A stretch of 64,000 nt of DNA from Piromyces finnis (GCA_002104945.1 MCFH01000019.1:528501-592500); one strand, 5' to 3'; counted from the stretch's first letter, positions 13,685 to 27,144 are shown. Numbers and translations are program-made. Notes: generated from the sequence alone by a model not told the origin.

Positions 13685-15046
13685 TAAAAAAAAAAAGACA
13701 GGTTTTAAAAAAAAAAATATTATTTTGTAAAATTATTTATCATTTTCTATATATTTAAAAAATTAGATTTAAAAAATAGAATAATTTATAAAGAATTAAA
13801 AATAAAGAAAAATAAATAAAAAATAAAAGCTAAATATTTAAACAAAAAAAAAAAAAAATTCTTATTATATAATGATAATATCCTTTTTTTTTTTTTTTTT
13901 CTGTTAAAGAATTACACCTTTACTATAAATTTACTTTTTCAGTTTTTTTTTTTTATAGAATAAAAAATATTTAAATATATAAACTTTATTTTGTTGTTAT
14001 CAAAATTCTTTTTTCATTTTTTTGGTATAAAAAAATATTTCTTCCCATGTTACTATGCTTTAAAAATTTTTACATTCAAACTTTATAAAATAAAAAAAGA
14101 AAAATAATCAGCATTTAAAAATATTAAATGTTCTCTTTTCATTATATGTCAGAGAGATTCCCATTTTTTTAATAAATCATCCTCTTATTTTTCTTTACTT
14201 TTTATTACCACCAAAATTAAGCAAAATTAAAATTTAACTCCCTTAAATTACTGGTAATAATCTTCTAACTTTAAAAAGTTAAAAAAAGCAATAGAGATAA
14301 ATTATTTCAAACCTTGTTCATCAATATTTATATTCATAAAATTCAATATGATTGGTCAATATTTAATTATTCTCTCCAATAATTAATCAATATGAATCAT
14401 TCATTTTAGTTGGAAGAGCATCATTTTATAATACTGTACAATTTACATTACATAAATTAAATAATGTATATGTATTTAATGAAAGTCAGATTATTTAATA
14501 CAAATAGTCATAATCTGTTTTATTTTTTGTAGGTCGTTGTTGTATTTAAACCATCCTTTATAGCAATCATATTTTTAAAGCTTTTTTTTTTTATTCCTCT
14601 TTATATATAAAATTGTGAAGTTACATTAGAATTAAAAAAAAAGAAAGCAAATAAAAAATAAAAAAAAACATGTTTTTAATACTATAAATTTTAAAATAAT
14701 AATAAAGATTTAAATTAATAAATGATATGGTTTTTTTTTATTTTATTATATTATTTTATTTCATTCTATTAAAAGGATTATATGATTTAAAGAAAAAAGA
14801 AAAGCTTTTATTTATTTTTAAAAAATAAACTCTATATACCATTCTGCTATTCTACAATCTTTTTTTTTAAATAAGGATTAAAAGATGATGATATAAGAGG
14901 AATTGATAATTTTTATAAAAAAAAAAGTTATGATAAAAGATGGTCAAACTATATTTATAAAAGATTTTACTTTAATAAAAATCAGTTTTATAAATATTAT
15001 TATTATTTTTATTATTATATTTAATTATGATTTTATAAATTTAATA

Positions 15047-15082
15047 ATTAGTAGTAGTGACACTATAATCACTACTACTAAT
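15047..15082. repeat. Perfect 14-bp stem hairpin, part of an inverted-repeat cluster
   Basis: The arms at 15048-15060 and 15069-15081 (core AGTAGTAGTGA / TCACTACTACT) pair perfectly over an 8-nt loop, and pairing extends one base on each side. A second pair follows: ATCACTAC near 15095-15102 with GTAGTGAT near 15117-15124. This segment is richer in G and C than its surroundings, and its open frame (14903-15256) is judged non-coding. Confidence 0.7.
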
Positions 15083-16138
15083 GTTACTATAGTATCACTA
15101 CTAATTATGGATTGTGGTAGTGATTATAATAGTAGCTGCAAAGGAAGCAGCAATAACAATGTGATGGTGGTAACATGTAACATCACTACTTTTTTCAAAA
15201 AAAATTGTACAACTTTTAATTTATTAATAAATAAAGTTTTTAATTTAAAATTTTAATTTTTTATTTTTAATCCAATAAATTTAAAGTTTGAAGATTAATA
15301 AAAAAAATAACAATAAATGATATACACGTGTATAAAATAATTAATTTATACATAAAAGGAATATAAATAATCTCAATTTCACATAAATTTATGATGAAAT
15401 CAAAATTTTAAAACATCAAATTAATATTGTATATAAATATAGTTTAATATATAATTATATATATAATTATATATATTAACTATTAATTCTTATTTTATAA
15501 TAATATTTATTTAATTAAAAAAAATATTAATTAAAAAAAAAAAAAGGGAAAAAAAAAAATTATATATAGAGGAAAAAGTCAGAAAAGGTCGTTTTTTTTT
15601 TTTAAATTTAAATAAAATATTCAAAAGATTTAAAAAAAAAAAAAAAGACTTTAAGAGGAAATATAACTTTTCTTTTTATAACTGAAGATATAATAAAATT
15701 ATAAAAAAAAAAAAAAACTTTTTTTGTAATAAAATTATTATATATAAAAAGATACAATTATTCATTTTTATTTCCTAATTAAATAAATAATAATTAATAC
15801 ATTTTTTGTTTTATATAGTACTCTTTATCAAAAATAAATATATTTTTATTAATAATTGTTTAATAAAAATAAAGTAAATATAAAACAATTTTATCTTATA
15901 TCAACAAAATAAACAACGATTTAATAAACTAGTTTTAAAAAACTACCTATTTTAATTGAACTAAATATTATAATTTAAACTTTTTTAAAAAGGTAAACTT
16001 TAATATCATTATACAATTTTTATAAATATACAATATTCATTAAAGAGTAAAATTAAATGGTTATTAGACAATTTTGAAATAATAGTATTAAGTATTTTTA
16101 AATAAATGTTTATGATAAATTAATAATAAATATAATAA

Positions 16139-16195
<57 letters not shown>

Positions 16196-16197
16196 TA
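16139..16197. repeat. AAT microsatellite upstream of the Ubl gene
   Basis: About 19 AAT units, followed by an interrupted stretch and a TA run to about 16230, roughly 100 nt before the start codon at 16326. It lies in the presumed promoter or 5' leader. Confidence 0.9.
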
Positions 16198-16325
16198 GAA
16201 TAATAATAATAATATATATATATATATATTATAAGCATTTAACTAATTTAAAAACTTTTTAATAATTTATTAACTTTTAATTTTAAATATTTATATATTG
16301 TATTACTTTTAGCATAATAGTAAAA

Positions 16326-17453
16326 ATGAAAATCAAGGGAATTATGAAGAGAAAAACCATTAATGGTGATGCTTCCATTAGAACCAAATCTGAAGCCAGT
16401 TTCATTAAGGAAGACATTTCTTCTATCCAAGAAGAAAAAACATTAATGTCTAACAAAAATGGTAGTACTGAAACTCTTGTTGATTTAGCTGATAATCAAA
16501 CTAATAGTCAAAGTAAGTTTGATGAGTTCAAGGCTCAAATGCTTAAAATGTTTGAAGAACAAGAAAAGAAACATAATGAAAAGGTTGAATCTTTACTTCA
16601 AAAAATTGAAGTTCTCACAGTTGAAAACCGTCAATACCAAGCCAAGGTTAATGAACTTGAAAAGAAATTAAATAAGATAGAAAGCAATACTGATATGGTT
16701 AGTAAGGTTCAAGATTTAGAACAAAAGGTTGAAAACTTAGAAGACCAATATCAAGAACAAAGTCAAAGTATTAGTCAAAGAGAACTTTCAGATGATCAAA
16801 TTGTTCAAGCTATTGATCAAATTACTCAAAATAACCGTGACTTTAAGAAACTTCAAGAAAAGATTGATCAATTAGAAAAGTCTGATGCTAAGATTCTTGA
16901 AGATCAAAGCTTCATGACCAAGGAAGTTGAAAAATTAAACTCCTTTGTTATAAACAATGAAGAAATTAAGGTATGAAATCACAAAAAAAAATATTTATTT
17001 ATTAAAAGGAAAAAAAAAAGGATGAAAAAATAAATAGTTTTGGAAAAGTTTTTATATATTTTATATTAAGAAAATTTTTTTTATTATTATTCACGAAACC
17101 TAGGTCTATGTTGATGTTAGAGGAGGAATTAACTTTAGTGTTATTGCTACCTCTGCTCAAACTATTGGTAATTTAAAGAGTCAAATTAAAGAAGAATTAG
17201 GATGTGATGTTGCTTCAGAAATCTTAACTTACAATGGTTATGTTTTAGAAGATGAATTCAATTTACATGACTACAACATTTGCGAAGGTAATGAAGGCAT
17301 TATAACATTTTAAGATTAAAATAATTTTTTTTTTTTATGATTTAATTTAAAATTTAAATTAATATAATAAATTTATAATCATTATTAATGTTTTTTTTTT
17401 TCTTTTTTTATGCATAAATAGATTCAACTATTCAACTTACTTTACGTAATTAA
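16326..17453 (+). CDS. Coiled-coil protein with C-terminal ubiquitin-like domain
   Basis: Three exons (16326-16970, 17104-17287, 17422-17453) give 286 residues. Residues 1-60 are polar and basic. About 60-213 is a long heptad-rich coiled coil (KVESLLQKIEVLTVENRQY, VNELEKKLNKIES, VSKVQDLEQKVENLEDQ). About 216-286 is a ubiquitin fold: TIGNLKSQIKEELG, LTYNGYVLEDEFNLHDYNI and STIQLTLRN align with TIENVKAKIQ, LIFAGKQLEDGRTLSDYNI and STLHLVLR of ubiquitin. The chain stops at LTLRN, so there is no processing or conjugation Gly-Gly; the domain should act as a fixed interaction module. Codons are richer in G/C-ending forms (AAG, CTT, GTC) than nearby genes, suggesting good expression. Failure to remove intron 2 would give a short alternative end (GNEGIITF, stop). 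I do not recognise an orthologue. Confidence 0.87.
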
Positions 17454-19387
17454 ATTTCATTAAAAGCTTGATGGCATCAAAAATCTAGTAAACTTAATAA
17501 TAATAGCATTTAAAAAAAATAAAGTTCATAAAATTAGCAACAAACGAAAAGAAAAATTAAACCTCAATTAAAATTTAAAAAAATAAAAAAAGATTTAAAT
17601 TAAGAAAAAAAAAAACATTTTAAACATTTAAAAATAAACAAAAATTTAAACCCATAGTGGAAATAGAAAAAATAATTCAATACTTTAAAAGTCATTGGTT
17701 TAAAACATTTTTTCATTCATTATCAAAAATAATAATAATAATAATAAAAAAAACAGCAAACTTTTTTTTTTTTTTTGATGCCATTAAACACACACACAAA
17801 AAAGAAGTTATACACTTACCGTTTAGTTTAGTACACTTACTTTAGTAAGATAAAAGAAAAAATAGTAATTAAATTGACATTGCCAAAAAAAAAAAAAAAT
17901 TACTTTTTTTCATTTATTTTTTTTTATCAATTTTTATTTCACCTTTATTTAATATATAAATATTAATACAATTAAGCGATTAAGTTAAATACCCAAAATA
18001 AATTAATGTTTAGTATAATATAAATAAATAAATAAATTAATAATAATAATATATAAAAAAAAAAACGGAAATAAAAATATATAAAATATTTTTTTTTCTA
18101 TAAAAAAAAAAAAAAGGTAAATATTTGATATATAAATATAACTGTAATTGATTGATTAAGAATAGAATTAATATATTTTTCTAACGCATATATTAATAAT
18201 AATTCTAAACAATTGATACTATCTAATATTTACTAAAAAAAAAAAAAAAAAAATACTATTTCTATAAAAATATATAGTTTTATATGTAGAAGTGGTTGAT
18301 TTCTTTTTTATATATACATATAATGTTTAAGAAATGAGAAACAAAAAAAAAAAAAGAAAAAGATAATACACCTAATTTCTATTAATAAAATAATAAAATA
18401 ATAAAATATTAAATTATAATTAAAATTATAATAAAGTGTTTTATAAAATGATATTTAAAATATTAAACACTAATATAATAATAAAAAAGTAATGATATTT
18501 ATTATACTTTATTATTTTAAATTATTTAAAATTGGATGTTCTATTCAGATTTAGAATATTGTATTTTATACATGGTATATGGTTTTATAATGGATTATTC
18601 TTCTTTAAAAGAAGATAGTTATAAAATATTTATACAGCATCTAATCTTCATTTTATTTATTAAAATATTGACATGTTTTTTATTTAATTAATCAATAAAC
18701 TTTATTTCTATTAAAGTTTTTTAATGTAACACAAAATAAATGAATTTTAAAAGTGAAATGAAATGTTTAAATGAAAAAATACAAACTATAAGCTATATAA
18801 TATTATTATATTATAATAATATATGTTGATGGTGGTGCTTTCCTTTATATATATATATATATAATTAAAAAAATGTATCTTATGATAAAAATTAATTTTC
18901 AACAATATTGTTAAAATAAATCTATTTCAAACATTACATATTTTTAAATTTCTTTTTCTTTTTTTTTCTTAGCATTTTATATATTTTTAACAATGTTTTT
19001 TTTTTCTTTTTATATACTTATTATAAATTATACTAATACTATCATTATAATATATCAATATTACATTTTTTTAATACAACTACAACTATAATTTGTATAG
19101 CATTAACGCTTTAATATTAAAAGATAAAATTATATATTTCACAACAATATACTTCATAAAACTATAAAAAATTATTTTATAAATTCTTGATAATTTTATA
19201 AATTATAAATTTATGAAATAATATATAAATTATAATTTTATAAATTATAAATATGTGAAATAATATTATATCTCACATATTATTTCTTCATTATATGTAT
19301 AGAATGGAACATTTCTTCTATTATTTCCTCATTATTTATTATGCGTAGATATAGTAGGTAAATTCTTTATATTTTACGGATGCATAG

Positions 19388-19560
19388 TTAATACGGCAAA
19401 TTTTTATGGTAGGTAGTATAAGTAGAATATAGATGGAATATAGGTGGAATATAGGTGGAATAGTATGGTAGAATATAGGTAGAATAGTACGGTAGAATAT
19501 TATAGGGTATAATAGTACAGGTTAGAATAGTATAGGGTAGAATAATATAGGGTAGATCAA
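19388..19560. repeat. Degenerate minisatellite, GGTAGAATAT-type units
   Basis: Repeated variants of GGTAGAATAT, GGTGGAATAT and GGTAGAATAATATAG follow one another, and the same unit reappears between palindrome copies at 19722-19770. The minus-strand open frame over it is a by-product of the repeat (TYIPPIFHLY-like). Confidence 0.75.
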
Positions 19561-19568
19561 TTAATGTA

Positions 19569-19718
19569 ATTATGAACAAATTCTTGATGGTGGAGTTTTC
19601 ATAAGCAATAAGGTATAATAAATGAATAATTAATTTATTCCTTCCTTAAAACATTTATTATTCATTTATTATACCTTATTGCTTATGAAAACTCCACCAT
19701 CAAGAATTTGTTCATAAT
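19569..19718. repeat. Large perfect palindrome, 62-bp arms with 26-nt loop
   Basis: The left arm 19569-19630 and right arm 19657-19718 are exact reverse complements, separated by a loop at 19631-19656. A third, diverged copy of the left arm follows in direct orientation at about 19770-19842 and continues into the loop sequence in inverted orientation (about 19843-19878). The GGTAGATCAATTAATGTAA flank is shared by copies 1 and 3. Confidence 0.93.
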
Positions 19719-21243
19719 AATACAGGTTAGAATAATATGGTAGAATAATATAGGGTAGAATAATATAAGGTAGATCAATTAATGTAACTATGAACAAATT
19801 CTTGATGGTAGAGTTTTGATAGGCAATAAGGTATAATAAATGGATAATAAATGTTTTAAGGAAGAAATAAATTAATTATTATAAATGTTCGTTTGTTTTT
19901 TTTCAAAAAAAAAAAATGAATGAGATTTTGTTCAATTTATATACATTTTAAAGAGTTAGTTAATAGTTTTATTTATAATTTATTGATTAAAAGTTATAAT
20001 AAAAAAAAATTACTTTAAATATCATTAAAAAAATCATTGATGGAAAATTAATATATAAAACTTAATATTAAGAGCTATTTTTAAAAAAGTAATCTACCAA
20101 AAGTTTAAAAATTTTATTGGTATATATTTTTTGATAAAAAAAGAAATGAAATGATTTAGTAAATAAAAATTGTTAACACCTCTAAAAATATATCATTTTT
20201 CATTTTTTATTTTATTTTTTTTTTTTTTAACGTTTATTATTATTTTTATATTATTTATAAAAATGGGCAATTCAGTTTTGTTTACCTAAATATATATATA
20301 TATATAAATTAAAAAGAAGACTTCTTTTTTTCTAATAAAATAGACATATCATATATTAAAAAGAAGATTTCTTTTTTTTTTTTGAAATATTAATATACTA
20401 TATATAACTATCAAAATGTAAATATTTACTAAAGAATAAATTATCTTATTTTAAAATAATATAATCATGTATTAAAAGAAAATGTTTCTATGTAATAATA
20501 TATAAATATTTACCAGGATAAAATGAATAATCTTTTTTTTTATTTTTATTATTATTTATTTGATTTTAAATTAAATATATATTAAAAGAAGGTGTTCTTT
20601 TCTTCTTTAAACTTATAATAAATAATTATCCTAAACATTTTTGAAATTCTTGCCAGAAGAAACTTGACCTTAGCCAGATTTTTAGCTAGGAAATTTTCAA
20701 AAAAAAAAATTGGTATCAAAGATAAATATTAATTCATCCTACAATCCATAAATAAAGATTCAAAAAATTAAATAAAATAAACTTATTCACGAAAAAATGT
20801 TTACACTTTTATGGAACTTGATATAAATAAATAATAATAAAACAATTAAAATGTTTTTTTTTTTTTTTTTTTAAATAATTTTTTATTCTTTTTTTTTTTT
20901 TTAAAAAAAAAAAATATAATTTTGTATGTTTCCGATATACCACAATAACATATATTTATAATTTTCTTAAAAAAAAAAATAAGATCATAATAAATAAATT
21001 ATAAAATGATTTTTTTTCTAAAAAAAAAAAAAAGAAAAAAAAAAAGAAAAGTATAACATTAATAGTTTATAACTGTAGATTAAAATAGGTTTTATAATAA
21101 AATAAGAAATGACATTTTGCTTTATTATATGATCTAAAAATTTTTATCCAGAGTTTAAATAAAATAAATTACTAAAATTGATAACTATAATAAAATATAT
21201 AAAAAAAAAAAGATTTAAACATATTAATTATCTAAAAATGTGT

Positions 21244-24200
21244 TTATTTCTTGTTGTTATTCTTTTTCTTATTGTTTGATGGCTTAATACCCTTTCTTTT
21301 GAGTCTCTTTTCTTCTTCAGCTATATTAATTAATATTATTAAAAAATTATTGGATTCATTTAATAATTGTTCATATAAAAATTCATATTAATAACAATTA
21401 AATGTATAATACTATAAATTCTTTATTAAATATTTTATAAAAATAATAGTTTACCCTTTATTATTTTAGCATCTTCTTCATCATCGAATTTAATTTCTTC
21501 TTCAACAACAGTATTTTCTTCAACATCTTTTTCTTCTTCATCTTCTTCCTTATTAACCTTTGGAATCTTATTAGAAAATTTCTTAAACTTAGAAACGTAG
21601 AAACCATCCATGTTATGAGTGTGTGGGTAGTATCTTCTAGTTAACTTTAATGATGGATTGAAAGTCTTTCCACGGAAACTATGTTTTTTGGGAAAAAAAG
21701 ACATTAAAAAATTAATATTTTTATTAAAATTAAAAAGAATAAAATAAATCTAGTGGTAACCTATTAATCTATTCATAAAATTTTTACCTAGTAAAACCTT
21801 CCTTTCCGAAATCAAGACCAGTTGGAACTAATTTAACATTTGGACGTTTTCTTAAGGCATAGTTAACAACTTCTTCATCTTCTTCAACAGTAATAGAACA
21901 AGTGGAGTAAACAATGTAACCACCAGTCTTTGAATTGGCATCAACAGAATCAATAGCACTTAAAAGTAATTCTTTTTGAATTTGGGTAACCATTTGGAAA
22001 TCTTGTTCAGACTTGTTAACTTTAACAGATGGATCCTTAGCAATAACACCAGTACCACTACATGGAGCATCAAGAAGAACACGATCAAAACCACCAATAA
22101 CATTTGGGAATTCACGACCATCATAATTACAAACAACAGCATTCTTAATACCAAGACGGTGAATATTGGCAATAACAGCCTTAATTCTATCTTTGTTAGC
22201 ATCGTTAGCAAATACACAACCAGTATTCTTAATTAAGGCAGCTATTATTTTAATAATTAGAATAAATATTCAAAAAAAAAAAAAAATATTGGTTAATTTG
22301 GATCATTATTAAAAAAAAAACCGGTTCATCAATAAATATAGGATTAAAAATATATATTGGATAATTAATTTTGATCATATATATTTTTCATGGAAAAAAA
22401 TTTTTTTTCCTAAAGTAAATTGACGCGTAATACTTACAAATATAAGAGGTTTTACCACCAGGAGCAGAGCACATATCTAAAATTCTTTCATTTTCTTGTG
22501 GTGCAAGAGCCATAACTGGTAAGAAGGAAGAAGCAGCTTGAAGCATATAGTGACCAGCAAGATATTCTGGAGTGGCACCAATTGGTACTGGAGAATCGAA
22601 AATTTGAAGACCAACCTTGGACCATTTACCAATTGGTTCAAGATTGACACCTCTGTTGATAAGAGCTTGAGCTAAATCTCTTCTTCTAGTCTTTAAAGTG
22701 TTAGCACGAATAACAATTGGTCTTGGAACTTCATTAGCTTCAAAGAATTCAATAGCTTCGTTAATTGGGAATAAATCTAAGAATTTACTTAAAAGGTAAT
22801 CATTATAACCATAGTATTGACAGAGATCTTTCTTTAATTGATCCATGTAATCAGTTCTACTCATTTCTGGATCACGCATTTCACGGAAGTTGTTTAAGAT
22901 CTTGATAATATCTTGAATTCTTTGTTGAATGAGTGTTAAATCTGGAGCCATCATAGAATCTTTTTCAATTTCTTGTCCACTAGTTAAAACCATCTTTTCA
23001 GTTTCGGCAACATTAATCTTTAATTCTTCTTCAGCTAACTTTTCATCTTCCTTTTGTCTTTCATCTAATTCTCTAGCTTCTTTTTCAATTTCCAACTTTT
23101 TTAAAGTACAAATGAAAATTTAAATTATTGTTTTATTTTTAAATTAAAATAAAATATTGGTTAAAATATATATTAATATATTATATTAATTTTTCTTTTC
23201 TTTAAATTATATAATAATAGATTGAAATAAAATTATTACCTCTTCTTCTTCTTCTTCTTCATTTTCTTCATCTGAACCAAAGTTGAAGGAAGTCTTCTTA
23301 ATAACATATTCATCATTCTTTTTTAAATATAAAAAATATAAATAAACGATTTAAAATATATAAAATATAATTATTAATAAAAAGATATTATATTTTTATT
23401 TTTTTAAAAAAAAAGAACTTTATAAATAATTCTTTTAGATATTGTATTTTTCTTTTGAAAAAAAAAACAATTTATATAAATTCTGCAGTTTTCATTCAAT
23501 TTTAAATATTAAATTTTTAGAATTAATTTTTTAAATTCATATTTTTATATGGTTTGACTTGATAATTCAAAAAATCTACATTACTATAAATTCAATATCA
23601 TAATTTATCGTCATTATTGTTATATCAAATTTTTCAATTAAATAAAAAAGGACAAAGATGATTTTATTTTCTTCTAGTAAAAAATTACTCTCTTAACTAT
23701 TAAATATTTTTTGATGATTTTTCTGTTTTATTTTCAAAAGAAAAATACTAATCAAATGATTATCAAAAATATTTTCATTAAATTGAATTACTCACATCTA
23801 CATCATCAAATTCATCAATATCATCGAATTCATCATCCTCATCATCATCTTGTATAGTTTCAACATTATCCCAGGATTCATCATCAATTTTATTATTTCT
23901 CTTAATGACAAATTCTTCTTCATCATCTTCCTTCTTTTGTGCTTTTTCCTTCTTTGGTTGTTGTGGTTGTTTCTTTGGTGGATTCTTTGCTTTCTGAGCT
24001 TGAGCCTTCTTAGCTCTGATTTTATTTTAATTTATTTTTATTTTTTTTGTAAATGTTATTTTTGTTATTATTATTATTATAAAATGATTGATTTAAAGGA
24101 AATAATAATAAAAAAAAAGAGAAAACAAAAGTTTATTGGTGTATGTGTTGATAAATTGAATTAAAAATATTATATTTAAAATTTTTAAAATTAAATTCAT

Positions 24201-24511
24201 TGATAGCATTTCCATTTGATTATTTTTAAAAGATTTTAAAAATCCAAATATATAATAGTATACATTTTATTTTTATGTTTAGAAATAATATAAAAAAATT
24301 AATAAAATTATATATATTGTTATAATTTTGAATAATTTTTCTTTTATATATACATATATACATTTACAAATTTATATTTAATTATTAATAATCAAATTTT
24401 AATAAAGTAATACCTCTTGTTTTTATTATTATTTGATTCTGAACTTTTTCTCTTAAGAGTTTGTTCTAATGGAAGTGGATCGGCTTGCTTATTCTTTGCT
24501 CTTCTACCCAT
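21244..24511 (-). CDS. NOP2: NOP2/NSUN1 25S rRNA (cytosine-5)-methyltransferase (7 exons)
   Basis: Exons on the minus strand: 24511-24414, 24015-23796, 23317-23240, 23095-22438, 22241-21788, 21678-21455, 21320-21244; 1809 nt, 602 residues, all GT-AG. It begins [19 protein letters not shown] as in fungal NOP2, then has a Lys- and Asp/Glu-rich nucleolar N-terminus (exons 2-3). The catalytic Rossmann core carries [12 protein letters not shown] (SAM binding, split between exons 4 and 5), [20 protein letters not shown] and [11 protein letters not shown] with motif IV Cys about 412. [16 protein letters not shown] has catalytic Cys about 466, followed by [19 protein letters not shown] basic tail ends in KKNNNKK. 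It methylates a conserved cytosine of large-subunit rRNA and is needed for 60S subunit assembly in the nucleolus. Both catalytic cysteines are present and the gene looks intact. Confidence 0.96.
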
Positions 24512-26089
24512 TTTTTCTTCTTTTATATATGTATTATGAATTAAAATATGATAGTGATAATAATAAAAAAATGTAAAGTTTTTTTTTCTATAACAAAAAA
24601 AAATAAATTAAATTATTTTAAATTAAATAATAGATTAGGCGATAACAAAAAAAATAAATATATAATTATAAAAGAATATATATTATTTTGGTCTATTTTT
24701 CTTGTTTCTTTTATAATATTAAATGGTATAATTAAGTTTTTACTTTGTTTAAAAAAAAAAAGTAAAATGATATTTTTTAATATGAAATAAAATAAAAGAA
24801 ATTTTAAAAAAAAAATTTTTTTTTAATAAATTTTTAAAATCACAAAAAAATTAATATATGGTTATATATTAATGTAATATATTGAAATATATTGTAATAA
24901 ATTAATAATTTATTTATGTATACAACAATTTATATAAAATCTATTACATTAATGTAATGTAAAAAAATAATTTTTATTCTTTTAAAATAAAAAGATTTAA
25001 ATAATAATACTAATTTTTTTTTACAATTTATTCACTATTAGTTATTATTTAAAATTAATTATTTCTTATACTCTAACCCTATTTATTATGATTAAAAAAT
25101 AAAAAATATTACAACACTTTACAATAAATATGGATAATGTAAAAAAAAAACTTTTTTAAAATTTCAATGTATTTTATTCGTAGATTTTTACATTATAAAA
25201 ATATGATTGGTTATAAATAAAATTTGGAATTTAAAAAAAAAAAAAATTAAAGATGAATGTAAGTTTAAAAAAAAATTAAAATTTATGTACAAATAATGTT
25301 TTATTGTATACATTATCTTAACAATGTAAAGTGGATCATCCAAGTTTGATTTTTTATTCTTTAATTAATTTCTTAGGTGGAGAGTTGAAGAAGGAAGAGA
25401 ATGAAATGAAAATAAGGTGATTACATTATTAGGAATAAAATACAATAAATTATAAATTATTTAATATTAATAATATTAGAAATACAAAAAAAATTTATTA
25501 AAAAAAAGTTTTAGTAGATTATAAAGTGACATTCAATAGCCTTTTATTTTTTTTTTTTTTAATCTAACTTGATGAATTATTATTTTGATAAATAATTTTT
25601 CCCAAAAAAAAAGGATGTAAATACTTTTTTCATAATTCATTACACTGAAATAGTGTTATATATTATTATTAAATGATTAAAATTATTATTAATAAAATCA
25701 TATACTGGTTAAATTCATATAATTATACAACTATTAAGTATTAAAATTAGCATCTTCTTCATTATTTCTATTAATACTACAACTATTATACTACTATTAT
25801 TATTAAAACTGTCATTATTTATTATTGTTAGTTATTACTACTATTACTATTAATATTTTTTTTTCTTTTTAAGAAATTGGGATACAGTTTTTTTAACCTT
25901 TGAAAAAAAAATTAAAAATCTTCATATAATAAAAAAAAATAATTTAATAACATTATTCATTCTAATCTGTCATTAAACTATTCCCTTTTTTTTTTTTTTT
26001 TTATATACTACGTATATGTATAGACCTATATATATAGTATATATAAGAATAATAATTTCTAAAAAGTTTAAAGTTGATTTTTTTATTAG
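24512..26089. other. Intergenic, upstream of NOP2
   Basis: Presumed NOP2 promoter and 5' leader at the left end, then AT-rich sequence with no supported gene. The open frame at 24548-24790 is Ile/Lys/Phe-rich chance sequence. A small run of TAT/ACT trinucleotides is visible near 25740-25850. Confidence 0.5.
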
Positions 26090-27040
26090 ATGAAAAAAAA
26101 AATATATACTTCTTTTTGTATTTATTTAATTTATAAAATTTACATTATTTTGACTGTGATATTTCACATTAATAATTATAATTAATAATATTACTATAAT
26201 AAATAATAAATAATAAAATATAGAAATATAAATATTAAAATAAAGTATAAAAAAAATTTAAAGCTACATAATTACATAATAGTTTTGCTAAACTTTTAAA
26301 ATTTATATTGCATGAAGAATTGGTTCCTATCTAATAAATTAGATAAAATAATAAAAAAAAAGGGAAAAATAATATTAAATAGATAGAATAGTATAGTGTT
26401 CATTAAACTCTTTCATGAGTTTTTTAATGTTTTTTTTTTTTTGAATGAATGAATGAATGAAAAAAAAACTAACATTAAACCTTTGTGTATGAAACATTAG
26501 GAATATTTCTTTGACATATCAATACAATGTCGAGGTACTTAACCAGATAGGGTAAACTTACTAAAACTTATCAAAAAAGTAGTTTCATAAAAATTACTAA
26601 TAATAGAAATTGTTTTGGTAAGAAAAGTCGAGAGATCATCTATACATGAAACATGAGACCTCGATAAACTGTAAAGTAAAGTTGATCATTCAAATGTCTT
26701 TATTCCGCCTCATCCAATTGACAATAAAATACCATCAAGAAGGAATATAAATAAATAGAATTATAAATTATTTTATTTTTTCTTACTTTCATTTCAGGCG
26801 GGAGGATACTAAGACAGTCAAGAAAGGATAATTCTATTTAATAATAATAGTAAATTCTGGTAATTTTTTTTTCATAACCGCAGCCAATATGAATTATTCA
26901 AATAATTCTAAAAATTGAGATTAATTTTTTTTTTTGAAATCAATAAACGTTAAGTAGATTTAAATTAAGAAGATTATGGATAGTATATCTGAGGGTTTTA
27001 CTATCATTTTCATTGAAATTACTCATTTTTTTAAATAAAG
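26090..27040 (+). repeat. Dispersed ~1-kb repeat, copy 1
   Basis: This shares ordered blocks with 27145-27960: ACTTCTT with TGTATTTATTTA, the ATAGTGT/ATGAGTT block, TGTAAAG then TTCATTCAAAT, TTCCGCCT, ACCAAGAAGGAA-like, GACAGTCA, TTTTCATAACCGCA and AGTATATCTGAGGG. It is non-coding in all frames. Boundaries are approximate. Orientation is arbitrary. Long terminal repeats or a non-autonomous element are possible identities. Confidence 0.7.
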
Positions 27041-27144
27041 TTCTTTAATGTAATATTAATTTTAATACTTTTCTTTATTATATATAATAATAAAGATTCA
27101 TTAGCTCCAGAATAATTAGACATGGGTGAAGCGAGGAATAAATC

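Larger units (their letters stand above)
13685..16325. other. Intergenic with nested hairpins and an AAT tract
   Basis: No supported gene. An open stretch at 14412-14498 after a TTTTAG acceptor-like site could be an orphan or decayed exon. At 15046-15190 there is a cluster of TCACTAC-type inverted repeats (listed separately). An AAT microsatellite occupies about 16139-16197, just before the leader of the next gene. Confidence 0.5.
17454..21243. other. Intergenic with minisatellite and palindrome cluster
   Basis: No gene seen. Apart from the repeats at 19388-19880 the stretch is poly-A/poly-T and TA-rich. A short less AT-rich piece lies at 20640-20720 between homopolymers, with no frame or family match that I can support. 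The bases directly left of 21244 are the likely 3' untranslated region of NOP2. Confidence 0.5.

Noticed and set aside
14412-14498. Possible exon after TTTTAG (GRASFYNTVQFTLHKLNNVY)
   Set aside because: No upstream exon in matching phase and no recognisable family; left as unproven.
14903-15256. 117-codon open frame
   Set aside because: Spans the inverted-repeat cluster and poly-Ile stretches; composition follows the repeats.
20711-20721. TGGTATCAAAG resembling an initiator-tRNA primer binding site
   Set aside because: No LTR end before it and no retroelement coding after it; an isolated near match in AT-rich DNA. A similar word near 55362 was rejected for the same reason.
23850-24164. Plus-strand 104-codon frame
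   Set aside because: Antisense shadow of NOP2 exon 2 and its intron.
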